The notes: a model not told the origin generated them from the sequence alone. A DNA stretch of 45,439 nt from Eubacteriales bacterium (GCA_030527715.1 JAUNAF010000008.1:1-45439), one strand, 5' to 3'; positions 1-7,611 are shown, counted from the first letter of the stretch. Made by a program: numbers and translations.

Positions 1-8
1 TTCGAAAA

Positions 9-78
9 GTTGCATTTAGAATTTACCGCGTTGCATTTACCTCCCCGATTAACCACCGATAATATTTCAAGATCGGTG
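9..78. repeat. Short direct repeats and a dyad upstream of lysA
   Basis: The 10-mer GTTGCATTTA occurs at 9-18 and again at 30-39, exactly 21 bp apart, so both copies lie on the same face of the helix. A 7-bp perfect dyad CACCGAT/ATCGGTG (54-60 and 72-78) follows. No T-run follows it, so it is not an intrinsic terminator. These could be operator sites for lysA or the tail of a feature cut by the window edge. Confidence 0.35.
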
Positions 79-117
79 ACAATCGAAAATGCACATTATA
101 TTTTTAATAAAATTCAT

Positions 118-180
118 TATACAAATTTTACCGTCTTCGTTATACTATGTCAAGATACAATACCCTGACACTTGGTGTCA
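118..180 (+). promoter_or_regulatory. Possible lysA promoter and leader hairpin
   Basis: A -10-like TATACT (141-146) lies 17 bp after a weak -35-like TATACA (118-123). Downstream, TGACAC (166-171) and GTGTCA (175-180) form a 6-bp hairpin with a TTG loop in the presumed leader. I see no lysine riboswitch. Only the -10 is close to consensus. Confidence 0.35.
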
Positions 181-231
181 CAGTACATGCAGCCTGACTG
201 AACTGTCTGCAGATGAAGGAGCTGAAGAACT

Positions 232-1500
232 ATGAAGAAAGTATATACAAAGGTTACCGATGCAATGAATTTTTATGAGGGCAATGATCCGACAGCCCTT
301 GCAAAAAACTACGGCACTCCGTTATACGTATATAATGAGAGAATTCTCCGCCAGAGATGTCGTGATCTGAAAGAGATGGTGACTTATCCGAAGTTTGTTG
401 TGGATTATTCCGCAAAGGCAAACAGCAGTCTTGCATTTCTGCAGATCGTCAGATCCGAGGGACTGGAAGTGGATGCAATGTCACCGGGTGAGATCTTTAT
501 CGAAAAACAGGCAGGTTTTGCACCGGATCAGATTTTCTATATCGGAAATAATGTCTCCGCTGAGGAGATGCAGTATGCGATTGATGCGAATGTGGTGATC
601 AGTGTCGATTCCTTAAGCCAGCTGGAGCAGCTCGGACAGCTTGCCCCGGGACATGAGGTGGCAGTACGTTTCAATCCGGGTGTCGGTGCAGGTCATCATG
701 AGAAAGTCATCACCGCCGGAAAGAAGACAAAATTCGGTATTGAGCCGAAATACATTCCGCAGGTGCGCAGCATCCTCGAAAAATATGATCTGAAGCTGAT
801 CGGAATCAACCAGCATATCGGCTCCCTGTTCATGACAGGAGAGGCATTTGTTGCCAGCATTGCAGCTCTGTTTGAGATCGCAAAGCAGTTCCAGGGACTT
901 CGTTTTGTCGATATGGGAGGCGGCTTTGGCATTCCGTATCACAAAGAGGACGGCGAGGCACCGCTGGATCTGAAGGAGCTTGGTGCAGCCATTGACAAGG
1001 CACTTTACAAGTTCGCAGAGGAGTACGGCGAGCAGATCGCACTGCGCATTGAGCCGGGAAGATATATTTCTGCGGAGAGCAGTGTCATTCTCTCAGAGGT
1101 GCATTCTGTTAAACATAATCATGACAAGAAATTCGTCGGCTGCGACTGTGGTTTCAACGTGCTTCAGCGTCCGATCATGTATGATTCCTACCACGGAATC
1201 GAGGTCTACAGAGAAGAGGAGAAGGACAGCGCGTCAGAGGAGACCGTGACTGTAGTCGGAAATATCTGTGAGAGCGGAGATATCCTTGCAAAGGATCGTA
1301 CCCTTCCGGAGGTCTTTAAGGGAGATATTCTCGGTATTCTGGATGCAGGAGCATACGGCTTTACCATGGCCTCCAACTACAATAACCGTCTGCGCCCGGC
1401 AGAAGTGCTGATCCGGGAAAACGGTGAGGTCGTTCTGATCAGAGAACGCGAGGTACTTGAGGATCTGCTTCGTCACCAGATCGCCTTAAAAGATTTGTAG
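232..1500 (+). CDS. lysA: Diaminopimelate decarboxylase
   Basis: PLP enzyme that decarboxylates meso-diaminopimelate to L-lysine, the last step of lysine synthesis, in the cytosol. The 422-residue length fits the family. The N-terminal alanine-racemase-like barrel carries the PLP-lysine segment VDYSAKANSS near residue 60, the HIGS motif near 195, and the glycine-rich phosphate-binding GGGFGIPY near 230. The C-terminal part has EPGRYIS near 280, CESGDIL near 350 and the GAYG tyrosine segment near 380. The ATG follows GAAGGAG at a normal distance. It stands alone, with its own weak promoter and no co-directional gene close by. Other group IV decarboxylases (for example carboxynorspermidine decarboxylase) share the fold, but the CESGD region and length favour LysA. 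Confidence 0.93.
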   Translation: MKKVYTKVTDAMNFYEGNDPTALAKNYGTPLYVYNERILRQRCRDLKEMVTYPKFVVDYSAKANSSLAFLQIVRSEGLEVDAMSPGEIFIEKQAGFAPDQIFYIGNNVSAEEMQYAIDANVVISVDSLSQLEQLGQLAPGHEVAVRFNPGVGAGHHEKVITAGKKTKFGIEPKYIPQVRSILEKYDLKLIGINQHIGSLFMTGEAFVASIAALFEIAKQFQGLRFVDMGGGFGIPYHKEDGEAPLDLKELGAAIDKALYKFAEEYGEQIALRIEPGRYISAESSVILSEVHSVKHNHDKKFVGCDCGFNVLQRPIMYDSYHGIEVYREEEKDSASEETVTVVGNICESGDILAKDRTLPEVFKGDILGILDAGAYGFTMASNYNNRLRPAEVLIRENGEVVLIREREVLEDLLRHQIALKDL

Positions 1501-1524
1501 AATCTGTGAATTCAGAATTATGGG

Positions 1525-1554
1525 TTGACCGTATCTGAAGCACAGTGGTAAACT
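1525..1554 (+). promoter_or_regulatory. Promoter for the zinc-finger-like lipoprotein
   Basis: TTGACC (1525-1530), an 18-bp spacer and TAAACT (1549-1554) lie just upstream of the AGGAGG ribosome site and the ATG at 1578. Confidence 0.5.
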
Positions 1555-1577
1555 AAGGGGAGACAGGAGGATCAGAA

Positions 1578-2264
1578 ATGATGAAAAAAGGTATGATCAT
1601 GTTCATGCTTTCTGCCTGTGTTTTACTTAGCGCAACCGGCTGTCGCAGAAAGCTCGCAAAGACAGAAACAGAGACCGAGACAAAAGCGAGTGAGGTGGTA
1701 ACAGAGGTGCAGAATGCAGTCTCTGTGAAACTGGAAACAGAAACGGAAAAACAGTCTGAGACAGAAAAAAAGAGTACTTCGGGGAGTACGACTACCGGCA
1801 GCACGCCGAAGACAACGGCAGAGACTGAGACAAAGGCGACGGTGGTAAAACCGTCTACAGTTACGACAGAACAGCAGGTGACTGAGGCTGCAAATTATGG
1901 AACGGACCAGTGTCCGTACTGCGGCAATTATTTTTCCCTTGCACCAAATGATGACGGAACAACAGTATATTCTTCGCATGTAGCACAGGAGGCTGCCTGG
2001 GCAGCTTATATGAGTGAGAATGCGCAGGATAATTCCGGAAGTACCGCACAGGACAATACAGCGCAGTCTGAGACAAGCGCTGCAACCTCACAGTGCCCGT
2101 ACTGCTATGGATGGTATACCGTTGCGGACGGTTCCTACGATGCACATGTTGCGACGCATTATTCCGCAAGCCTTGGTTCAGACTATGTAGTATGTCCGCT
2201 CTGCGGAAATACCTATGCCAGCGGCGTGGAGTATGATACTCATTACTGTACCGGTGCTCAGTAA
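1578..2264 (+). CDS. Lipoprotein with three C2H2-like zinc-finger modules
   Basis: A 228-residue predicted surface lipoprotein of unknown function. A short hydrophobic signal ends in a lipobox-like ATGC with the acylated cysteine at residue 22. A Thr/Glu/Lys-rich linker (about 28-105) follows. Then come three CPxC modules beginning at residues 112, 173 and 206. The second reads C-x2-C-x13-H-x3-H, the spacing of a classical zinc finger; the third is C-x2-C-x12-H-x-C; the first is looser. A Ser/Ala/Gln linker separates modules one and two. Family knowledge does not give a role. Metal binding outside the membrane is an inference, and an adhesion or scaffold function is equally possible. It is monocistronic, with its own promoter, an AGGAGG site and a terminator. 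Confidence 0.7.
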   Translation: MMKKGMIMFMLSACVLLSATGCRRKLAKTETETETKASEVVTEVQNAVSVKLETETEKQSETEKKSTSGSTTTGSTPKTTAETETKATVVKPSTVTTEQQVTEAANYGTDQCPYCGNYFSLAPNDDGTTVYSSHVAQEAAWAAYMSENAQDNSGSTAQDNTAQSETSAATSQCPYCYGWYTVADGSYDAHVATHYSASLGSDYVVCPLCGNTYASGVEYDTHYCTGAQ

Positions 2265-2291
2265 GAAGGCATAAAGCAAAAAAAGCAAAAG

Positions 2292-2328
2292 AAAAGAGAT
2301 TCGGCTAAAACAGCCGGATCTCTTTTTT
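2292..2328 (+). terminator. Intrinsic terminator after the lipoprotein gene
   Basis: An AAAAGAGAT-CGGCT arm pairs with AGCCG-ATCTCTTTT around an AAAAC loop and ends in a T-run. Its 3' arm lies inside the last codons of the convergent phosphodiesterase gene. The A-rich 5' side means it can also act on the minus strand. Confidence 0.85.
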
Positions 2329-2850
2329 GATCTCGCCCGAGAATGTTTTGATCTGGAAAACATCCTCGTCTAAAATGGCATAGGTATGCGGATTGCCGCC
2401 CTTTGGCAGGGAGACAGATCCCGGATTTAAGATCGTGATATCGGAAACTTTTTTCGCCTCGTAAAGGTGCGTGTGTCCGTGGATCAGGATATCTCCGGCA
2501 AGCAGCGGAGGGAGATGATTTTCATTGAAAACATGTCCATGCGTTGCATACATCCGGGCCTTTCCGAGATCCAGAAGAGCGTAGTCAGCAAGGATCGGAA
2601 ATTCGAGAACCATCTGGTCTACCTCACAGTCACAGTTGCCCCGGACAGTACAGATCGCATTTTTGTGCTCATTCAGCATGGTGATGACCTGCTTCGGTGC
2701 ATAACCTTCCGGAAGGTCATTGCGCGGTCCGTGATAGAGAAGATCGCCGAGCAGAAACATCCGGCCGCCGCCCTCGCGCTGCCATGCATCCAGCATGAGC
2801 TCGCAGTATTTGGCTGAACCGTGAAGATCAGAAGCAAAAAAGAGTTTCAT
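2305..2850 (-). CDS. YfcE/MJ0936-family metallophosphoesterase
   Basis: A 181-residue calcineurin-like phosphodiesterase, a size typical of the YfcE/MJ0936 family of small metal-dependent phosphodiesterases, whose natural substrates are mostly unknown. Metal-ligand motifs in order are SDLHG near the N-terminus, LGDLLYHGPRN near 45, RGNCD near 80, ATHGH near 115 and HGHTH near 135; the family's conserved PGS follows near 153. I chose the ATG at 2850 because MKLFFASDLHG is the canonical start of the family and GGAG sits 7 nt upstream; an upstream in-frame ATG adds only non-conserved residues. It lies just downstream of thiT on the same strand and may be co-transcribed with it. Confidence 0.88.
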   Translation of the reverse strand: MKLFFASDLHGSAKYCELMLDAWQREGGGRMFLLGDLLYHGPRNDLPEGYAPKQVITMLNEHKNAICTVRGNCDCEVDQMVLEFPILADYALLDLGKARMYATHGHVFNENHLPPLLAGDILIHGHTHLYEAKKVSDITILNPGSVSLPKGGNPHTYAILDEDVFQIKTFSGEIKKEIRLF

Positions 2851-2923
2851 AGTCGTCTCCGTTCCGCCGCAAAAAGATTGCGGCAATGAAATAAATGATA
2901 AGATGTAGCGGAACGGCCGTAGT

Positions 2924-3589
2924 TTACTGATTTGCCAGCTCTTTTACCTGACGGAATGCTCCGGCAGCAGCAGGAATCAGCAGAATGATCACAGTGATCA
3001 CGCCCTCGGTGAAGATGTAGGCACCGTTGTATGCGAGAGAGTAAGGCAGGGCATGCCAGCCTTCCCAGGCATATTCTCCGAAAAAGATCCATCCGGAGAT
3101 GACGGCGAAGAAATAGCGTCCGAGGATGCCGAGCAGATAGCCCTTGATCAGACCGTGCTTTGTATTTGCAAAGAAGCCGGAAAGACCGAGTGCTCCGAAA
3201 GCGAGCGGATAATCCACCAGAACCTGAAGCGGGAAGTAAATGTACGGCTCAATAATAAACTGCAGAATACCGTAGGCTGCACCGGTCAGAATACCGGCGG
3301 CCGGTCCGTAAAAATAGCCGGTAAGGCAGATGAAAAGCATACTGCAGAGTGTCACGGAACCTCCGAACGGGAAAGAATAGATCTTGATCATGGAGGTCAC
3401 CATGGCAAGTGCGACAGCGGCTGCACAGAAGACAAGCTGTCGAGAAGACATGGAACCGGAAGACTTTTTCTTCCTGCCTGCAAAAAAGGCTGCAGCAGCG
3501 AGTGCTGCGACGAGAAGAATGATAACAGCGGCATAGCCGGCGGTGGTCAGACTCAGATCACCATCCACATTAGAAACAAAAAATGACAT
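2924..3589 (-). CDS. thiT: ECF-type thiamine transporter, S component ThiT
   Basis: A 221-residue membrane protein that binds thiamine and works with the shared EcfA/EcfA'/EcfT energizing module, which is not in this window. It has about seven hydrophobic helices; an extra N-terminal helix and a KKK linker (about residues 15-48) precede the six-helix S-component core. The segments YGPAAGILTGAAYGILQFI and QVLVDYPLAFGALGLSG match the ThiT/YuaJ family, and the TPP riboswitch upstream strongly supports thiamine as substrate. The ATG at 3589 follows AAGGAGG. That site can be sequestered by an upstream CCTCCTT, which gives translational control. The cell probably salvages thiamine. Confidence 0.9.
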   Translation of the reverse strand: MSFFVSNVDGDLSLTTAGYAAVIILLVAALAAAAFFAGRKKKSSGSMSSRQLVFCAAAVALAMVTSMIKIYSFPFGGSVTLCSMLFICLTGYFYGPAAGILTGAAYGILQFIIEPYIYFPLQVLVDYPLAFGALGLSGFFANTKHGLIKGYLLGILGRYFFAVISGWIFFGEYAWEGWHALPYSLAYNGAYIFTEGVITVIILLIPAAAGAFRQVKELANQ

Positions 3590-3599
3590 AAAAATACCT

Positions 3600-3650
3600 C
3601 CTTTTCTTTAAGGAGGAGCCTTCCGGGTCAATTGTGCAGAAAAATCAGAT
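3600..3650 (-). promoter_or_regulatory. RBS-sequestering expression platform of thiT
   Basis: Reading the minus strand, CCTCCTT is followed by six bases and then AAGGAGG, the thiT ribosome site: a perfect 7-bp stem that hides the site. The same upstream segment, GGCTCCTC, can instead pair with GGGGAGCC at the 5' edge of the TPP aptamer (8 bp, one G-U). The two pairings are mutually exclusive, as expected of a ligand-OFF translational switch. Confidence 0.6.
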
Positions 3651-3654
3651 ATCA

Positions 3655-3745
3655 GCACAACAGTCAGCTTCCTTCCGCCGGTATTATCCGGTTCAAGTAG
3701 TGAGGGTCAGTAAAAAACTATCTCAGCCTTAGGCTCCCCTAGCAT
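3655..3745 (-). ncRNA. TPP riboswitch aptamer
   Basis: The minus strand carries the hallmark THI-box elements in order: GGGGAGCC, then GGCTGAGA, then GACCC, then TTGAACCGGATAATACCGGC and GGAAGG. These match the conserved pyrimidine- and pyrophosphate-sensing helices of TPP riboswitches. It lies between a promoter and thiT, so TPP should repress thiamine uptake. Confidence 0.95.
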
Positions 3746-3775
3746 CTTTGCTATATAATTGTCATTTCGAACTTT

Positions 3776-3803
3776 ATTGTATCACAGCGATGATGTTTGT
3801 CAA
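3776..3803 (-). promoter_or_regulatory. thiT promoter
   Basis: On the minus strand TTGACA (3803-3798), a 16-bp spacer and TACAAT (3781-3776) lie about 30 bp upstream of the riboswitch. Confidence 0.7.
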
Positions 3804-3839
3804 GAAGTACCTCGCAGACTTTTCTCAGGGGAACCTTCA

Positions 3840-3868
3840 TTGACGGAGGACAAAAAATCAGTTATGAT
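3840..3868 (+). promoter_or_regulatory. Promoter for the Cys-cluster protein
   Basis: TTGACG (3840-3845), a 17-bp spacer and TATGAT (3863-3868) precede the gene starting at 3917. The 3590-3907 gap holds this promoter plus the divergent thiT promoter and riboswitch. Confidence 0.65.
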
Positions 3869-3916
3869 TAACAGAAATTCCGGTAACTATAATAAAGAGA
3901 TTGGAAGGTGAAAGAA

Positions 3917-4591
3917 ATGCGCAGAGAGGTCTCAGAACAGGATCTTGCGAAAAAATATAAGGCAAATGATATGGTCAGGGCAGACTGCAACGGCTGCGAA
4001 GGCTGCTCTGCCTGCTGTCAGGGAATGGGAGAATCCGTCATTCTCGATCCGATGGATATCGCCAGACTGGCATCGGGTCTTGGAATATCCCAGGCACAGC
4101 TGCTGCAGTCCGCGCTCGAACTGCATGTTTCGGACGGGGTGATCCTGCCGAATATGAAAATGGCAGGTGAGGAGGAAAAGTGCTGTTTTCTGAATGAGGA
4201 GGGCAGATGCCGCGTTCATGCGATCCGTCCGGGAGTCTGTCGGCTGTTTCCTCTTGGAAGAATCTATGAGGAGGGCGGATTTTCCTATTTTCTTCAGCAT
4301 CAGGAATGCCCGAAACCGGTGAAGAGCAAGGTGAAGATCATCAAGTGGATCGACACGCCGGGACTGAAGCAGTATGAGAGCTACATTCTCCGGTGGCATG
4401 AGCTTCTGGAGGCAGTCAGAGAACTTCTGGAGAAGTCGGAAGATGAACAGCTGGCAAGAGATATCAACAGCTACCTTCTGCAGAATTTTTATCTGAAGGA
4501 GTATCCGGCATCGGATTTCTATGCAGAATTCGAAGTGCGTAGAGAGAGCTTTCAAAAACTGCTGAAGGTGCTTTCTGCAGGACAGAAATAA
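3917..4591 (+). CDS. YkgJ-family cysteine cluster protein
   Basis: A 224-residue protein of the YkgJ/UPF0153 family, thought to bind a metal or Fe-S cluster; no biochemical role is firmly assigned. An N-terminal cluster of cysteines (about residues 20-35: DCNGCEGCSACCQGMG) is followed by CCFLNEEGRCRVHAIRPGVC (about 87-106) and a later Cys-Pro (HQECPKP), the characteristic spread of this family. The C-terminal third is helical and acidic. I chose ATG 3917 because GGAAGG lies at a proper distance; the in-frame GTG at 3908 sits on top of that site. It has its own promoter and no clear operon partner. Confidence 0.82.
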   Translation: MRREVSEQDLAKKYKANDMVRADCNGCEGCSACCQGMGESVILDPMDIARLASGLGISQAQLLQSALELHVSDGVILPNMKMAGEEEKCCFLNEEGRCRVHAIRPGVCRLFPLGRIYEEGGFSYFLQHQECPKPVKSKVKIIKWIDTPGLKQYESYILRWHELLEAVRELLEKSEDEQLARDINSYLLQNFYLKEYPASDFYAEFEVRRESFQKLLKVLSAGQK

Positions 4592-4625
4592 TTGTAAAAA
4601 ACGACAAAGAACAGGAAACAGGATG

Positions 4626-4654
4626 TTGAAATCTTCAAGGAAGTGCGGTATACT
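4626..4654 (+). promoter_or_regulatory. Promoter for the SEC-C/YdcF pair
   Basis: TTGAAA (4626-4631), a 17-bp spacer and TATACT (4649-4654) lie 48 bp before the ATG at 4702. Confidence 0.6.
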
Positions 4655-4701
4655 GAAACTGCTTTTTTGAAACGATATTTTAGGATAAGGATGGAAGAAA
4701 C

Positions 4702-5202
4702 ATGGCTTTATTACAGGAATGGAGAGAGATCGCTTACTCTCAGGAGACAGACAAACAACAGCTCCAGAAATTCTGGACCGAGTATTTTATGATAGAGAAA
4801 GGCATTTATGAGAAGCTGCTCGCAAACCCGGACGAAGTAGTATCCGGTACCGTAAAAGAGCTGGCTGACAGATTCGAGATCCCGGTGCTTACCATGGTAG
4901 GATTTCTGGATGGTATCGATGACAGCCTGAAGGTAAAGAACAACATCGAGGAGCTTTCCGAGGATACTCATGTAAACCTTGGCTTCGACAAGGAGCTGCT
5001 CTACAAGAACATGGTAGATGCAAAGGCTGACTGGCTGTACGGACTTCCGGCATGGAAGGAGATCTTCGATGAGGAGAAATTAAAGACATTATACAGAGAG
5101 GCAAAGCGTGCGAACACGATCGTTAAGGGAGCTAAGATCGGCAGAAATGATCCATGTCCGTGCGGAAGCGGTAAGAAGTATAAGAAGTGCTGCGGAAGAT
5201 AA
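4702..5202 (+). CDS. SEC-C metal-binding domain protein
   Basis: A 166-residue protein whose last 21 residues form a SEC-C motif, with [16 protein letters not shown] giving the C-x-C...C-C zinc ligands; the same motif ends SecA. In SecA it binds zinc and SecB or ribosomes. In stand-alone proteins the role is unknown. Residues 1-140 are an acidic helical domain that I do not recognise beyond its frequent appearance with SEC-C. The stop codon overlaps the next start (TAATG), so translation of the following membrane protein is probably coupled. Confidence 0.8.
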   Translation: MALLQEWREIAYSQETDKQQLQKFWTEYFMIEKGIYEKLLANPDEVVSGTVKELADRFEIPVLTMVGFLDGIDDSLKVKNNIEELSEDTHVNLGFDKELLYKNMVDAKADWLYGLPAWKEIFDEEKLKTLYREAKRANTIVKGAKIGRNDPCPCGSGKKYKKCCGR

Positions 5203-5963
5203 TGATCGCCCGCACGCTGATGACGCTTGGCGCATGCATGCTTGTGTATTTTATGATCCTGCTGGCAAAAAGGGTGGACTTTTGTATCATCTGGCTGCCG
5301 GCGGGATTTTTTTTCATTATCTGGGGCATGTATCTGCGTTACCGGGCACTTCATCCGACAGGATTTCAGCTGCCTCTGCCGATCGCGGCAGTGCTGTCCG
5401 GAGTGATGCTGGCAGGCGTTCTTATATTTACAGTTACCGAAGGGAAAATCATCTCGCAGATGTATCGCGGGAGTAAAGAAGAGGCAGAGTATCTGATCGT
5501 GCTCGGAGCCCAGGTCAAGGGAACGGTACCCAGCCGTGCACTGACCAGAAGGTTGGAAAAAGCAGCGGAGTATCTGGAAGAACATCCGAAGACCGGGGCA
5601 TTTCTGTCCGGCGGTCAGGGAGACGGAGAAGAGATCAGTGAAGCGCTCTGCATGTACCGTTATCTGACGGCACACGGGATCGATGAGAGCCGGCTGATCA
5701 TGGAGGACCGCTCCACGACCACGCTGGAAAATCTGCAGTTCTGTGCCGAACTTTTTGAGGAGCATGGAGTGACAAAGGAGAGCCGGATCGGCATCCTGAC
5801 CAACAACTTCCATGTCTACCGTGCGCTGAAGCTTGCCGGACACCAGGGGTATCGAAACATCTTTGGCGTGGCTGCGCGTTCAGACGCACGGCTGCAGGTA
5901 CATTATATGGTACGTGAATTTTTTGCACTGGTAAAAGAAAAGCTGAAGGGTAACATCGATTAG
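5202..5963 (+). CDS. YdcF/SanA-like DUF218 membrane protein
   Basis: A 253-residue protein with three N-terminal membrane helices (about residues 5-25, 30-48 and 58-82) and a DUF218/YdcF domain (about 100-245). The domain shows IVLGAQVKG, the SGGQG loop, an acidic EDRSTTTLEN segment and LTNNFHVYRA, all family landmarks. SanA-type proteins influence cell-envelope integrity; the reaction is unproven. The ATG overlaps the preceding stop by one base, and a GTG 15 nt upstream is less likely. The stop overlaps the convergent HAD gene by 4 bp. Confidence 0.82.
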   Translation: MIARTLMTLGACMLVYFMILLAKRVDFCIIWLPAGFFFIIWGMYLRYRALHPTGFQLPLPIAAVLSGVMLAGVLIFTVTEGKIISQMYRGSKEEAEYLIVLGAQVKGTVPSRALTRRLEKAAEYLEEHPKTGAFLSGGQGDGEEISEALCMYRYLTAHGIDESRLIMEDRSTTTLENLQFCAELFEEHGVTKESRIGILTNNFHVYRALKLAGHQGYRNIFGVAARSDARLQVHYMVREFFALVKEKLKGNID

Positions 5964-6766
5964 AAGATGTAATTTTCCATTACCCAGGCGATGCCGTCCT
6001 CATCATTGGTCGGAGCGATCAGATCGGCGGCATCCTTTACCGGCTGCTGTGCATTGCCCATGGCTACACCGAGACCGGCATATTTGATCATGGAGAGATC
6101 ATTGAAGCCGTCGCCGAACGCAGCCATGCGGTCTTTTGTGCTGCCGATCAGGTTGAGAAAACGCTCCAGAGACTGCGCTTTGTCGATGCCGTTCGGCATG
6201 ATCTCCAGGAAATAGGGTTCGGAGCGGGTGATGGAGTAGTCAGCGCCGAACTTTTCTTTGGTCTTTTCCTCCACCGTTGCAAGCCAGTTTCCTTCTCCGA
6301 CCAGCATGCATTTGGTGACAGGAAAATCGATCTCGCCGGCGAAATCCTCAACGAGAGCGACCTTCATATGATTGATGGCGGCTTCTTTCTGTACATAGAT
6401 ATCGTCAGGATCAACCGTCAGGATCGTATCATCTTTATAGGTAAGAACCACCGTATTGTGTGCTGCAGAGAACTCGGCAAGCTTTGCCGGGGCATCTTCA
6501 GGCATCACACAGCGGTGCAGATAGGAATCATCCCTGCAGGAGATGATCTGTCCGCCGTTGAAGGCAAGGATATAGCCGCCGCGCTCGGCGAGCTGCAGTT
6601 CTTCCGCAACCGGGCGGACTCCATAGGTCGGACGGCCGGAAGCGAGGACGACCATGCCGCCGAGATCCATAAATTTCATCAGACTTTCTTTTGTCTTTTC
6701 TGTAATTTTTTTTTCAGAGTTTGTCAGAGTACCGTCGAGATCAAAGACGGCGATATCATAATTCAT
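5960..6766 (-). CDS. Cof-type HAD-IIB sugar-phosphatase-like hydrolase
   Basis: A 268-residue cytosolic phosphatase of the HAD superfamily, Cof subfamily, acting on small phosphorylated metabolites. Motif I is DLDGTLTNS (nucleophile and acid Asp near residues 8 and 10), motif II is ASGRPT near 45, and motif IV is GDGFNDLSMIKYAGLGVAMGNA near 218. A type IIB cap lies between. I chose ATG 6766 because AGGAGG is upstream and the product then begins MNYDIAVFDLDG as in relatives; a longer frame adds 14 unsupported residues. No operon partner. The substrate cannot be inferred. Confidence 0.88.
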   Translation of the reverse strand: MNYDIAVFDLDGTLTNSEKKITEKTKESLMKFMDLGGMVVLASGRPTYGVRPVAEELQLAERGGYILAFNGGQIISCRDDSYLHRCVMPEDAPAKLAEFSAAHNTVVLTYKDDTILTVDPDDIYVQKEAAINHMKVALVEDFAGEIDFPVTKCMLVGEGNWLATVEEKTKEKFGADYSITRSEPYFLEIMPNGIDKAQSLERFLNLIGSTKDRMAAFGDGFNDLSMIKYAGLGVAMGNAQQPVKDAADLIAPTNDEDGIAWVMENYIF

Positions 6767-6883
6767 ATATTTCCTCCTGTGAAACAAGTCAACATGTTCG
6801 TTTATCATACAATATCCGGCATCTGATGTAAATAGAAAGTGCGCTCAAAAAACGGGAGTGCGTCCTTAAAATACTGAAAAAAC

Positions 6884-6912
6884 TTGACAAAATCAGACGG
6901 ACAGTATATAGT
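6884..6912 (+). promoter_or_regulatory. HU gene promoter
   Basis: Consensus TTGACA (6884-6889), a 17-bp spacer and TATAGT (6907-6912). The predicted transcript begins near 6919. Confidence 0.85.
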
Positions 6913-6925
6913 CCCATATGATAAG

Positions 6926-6970
6926 CGGGCGATATGCCCGAACGTGAGAAAAGTGGATCCCACTTTTTTA
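6926..6970 (+). promoter_or_regulatory. Double-hairpin leader of the HU gene
   Basis: Hairpin 1 is CGGGC/GCCCG (6926-6930 and 6936-6940). Hairpin 2 is a perfect 8-bp AAAAGTGG/CCACTTTT (6949-6956 and 6960-6967) with a 3-nt loop, followed by a short T-rich run. It resembles a weak terminator placed between the promoter and the ribosome site, so it may be an attenuator or a 5' stabilising structure. Confidence 0.6.
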
Positions 6971-6996
6971 TTAAAGGATATCAGGAGGAAATATTG

Positions 6997-7272
6997 ATGA
7001 AGAAAGCTGAACTGGTTGCAGCAATCGCTGCTCAGACAGAATTATCTAAGAAAGATGCTGAGAAGGCATTAAATGCATTCACAGAGGTTGTTACTGCAGA
7101 GATGAAGAAGGGTGAGAAGGTTCAGATCGTTGGCTTCGGTACTTTCGAGGTTTCCGAGCGTGCTGAGAGAGAGGGCCGCAACCCGCAGACTGGTGAGACC
7201 ATGGTGATCAAGGCTTCCAAGACACCGAAGTTCAAACCGGGCAAGGCTCTGAAGGATGAGGTAAACGCATAA
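6997..7272 (+). CDS. hup: HU-family DNA-binding protein
   Basis: A 91-residue histone-like protein that bends and compacts DNA as a dimer. It starts [20 protein letters not shown] and contains the family signature around residues 46-65 ([20 protein letters not shown]), ending with the beta-arm continuation [21 protein letters not shown] chose the ATG at 6997, 8 nt after AGGAGGA; the frame extends upstream through the leader hairpins but that part is not conserved. It is the first gene of the conserved HU-rqcP-divIC-tilS-hpt-ftsH neighbourhood and has its own promoter and terminator, which fits its high expression. Confidence 0.97.
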   Translation: MKKAELVAAIAAQTELSKKDAEKALNAFTEVVTAEMKKGEKVQIVGFGTFEVSERAEREGRNPQTGETMVIKASKTPKFKPGKALKDEVNA

Positions 7273-7305
7273 TCGGCTGCGTCATTATCTGAGACTGACA
7301 ATGGG

Positions 7306-7336
7306 ACAGGGAGTGAGATCCGCTCCCTGTTTTTTC
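7306..7336 (+). terminator. Terminator after HU
   Basis: ACAGGGAG (7306-7313) pairs with CTCCCTGT (7323-7330), followed by six Ts. Confidence 0.92.
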
Positions 7337-7358
7337 ATAGGATCAAAGTGAGTGAGAC

Positions 7359-7598
7359 ATGAGATTAGATAAGTTTTTAAAAGTATCCAGACTGATCAAG
7401 CGCAGAACAGTGGCAAATGAGGCCTGTGATGCAGGCAGAGTTCTGATCAATGACAAACCTGCAAAGGCATCGACTGCGGTGAAGACCGGAGATGTGATTG
7501 AGATCCAGTTCGGTGTGAAAAGTGTGAAGGTGGAAGTACTGGATGTGCAGGAGACTGTGCGCAAGGAAGCGGCAGCCGAGCTGTACAGATATCTGTAA
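7359..7598 (+). CDS. rqcP: S4-domain ribosome quality control protein RqcP
   Basis: A 79-residue S4 RNA-binding protein of the RqcP (B. subtilis YabO) family. Known members bind the 50S subunit with RqcH and support poly-alanine tailing of stalled nascent chains. The S4 fold starts at residue 1 with MRLDKFLKVSRLIKRRTVAN and runs through DAGRVLINDKPAKAST. The position between HU and divIC is the conserved one. The GTGAGTGAGACATG context gives a modest ribosome site; the HU terminator upstream suggests either read-through or a weak promoter. HslR-like proteins share the domain, but the size and place favour RqcP. Confidence 0.9.
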   Translation: MRLDKFLKVSRLIKRRTVANEACDAGRVLINDKPAKASTAVKTGDVIEIQFGVKSVKVEVLDVQETVRKEAAAELYRYL

Positions 7599-7611
7599 GT
7601 CGGAAAAAAGA

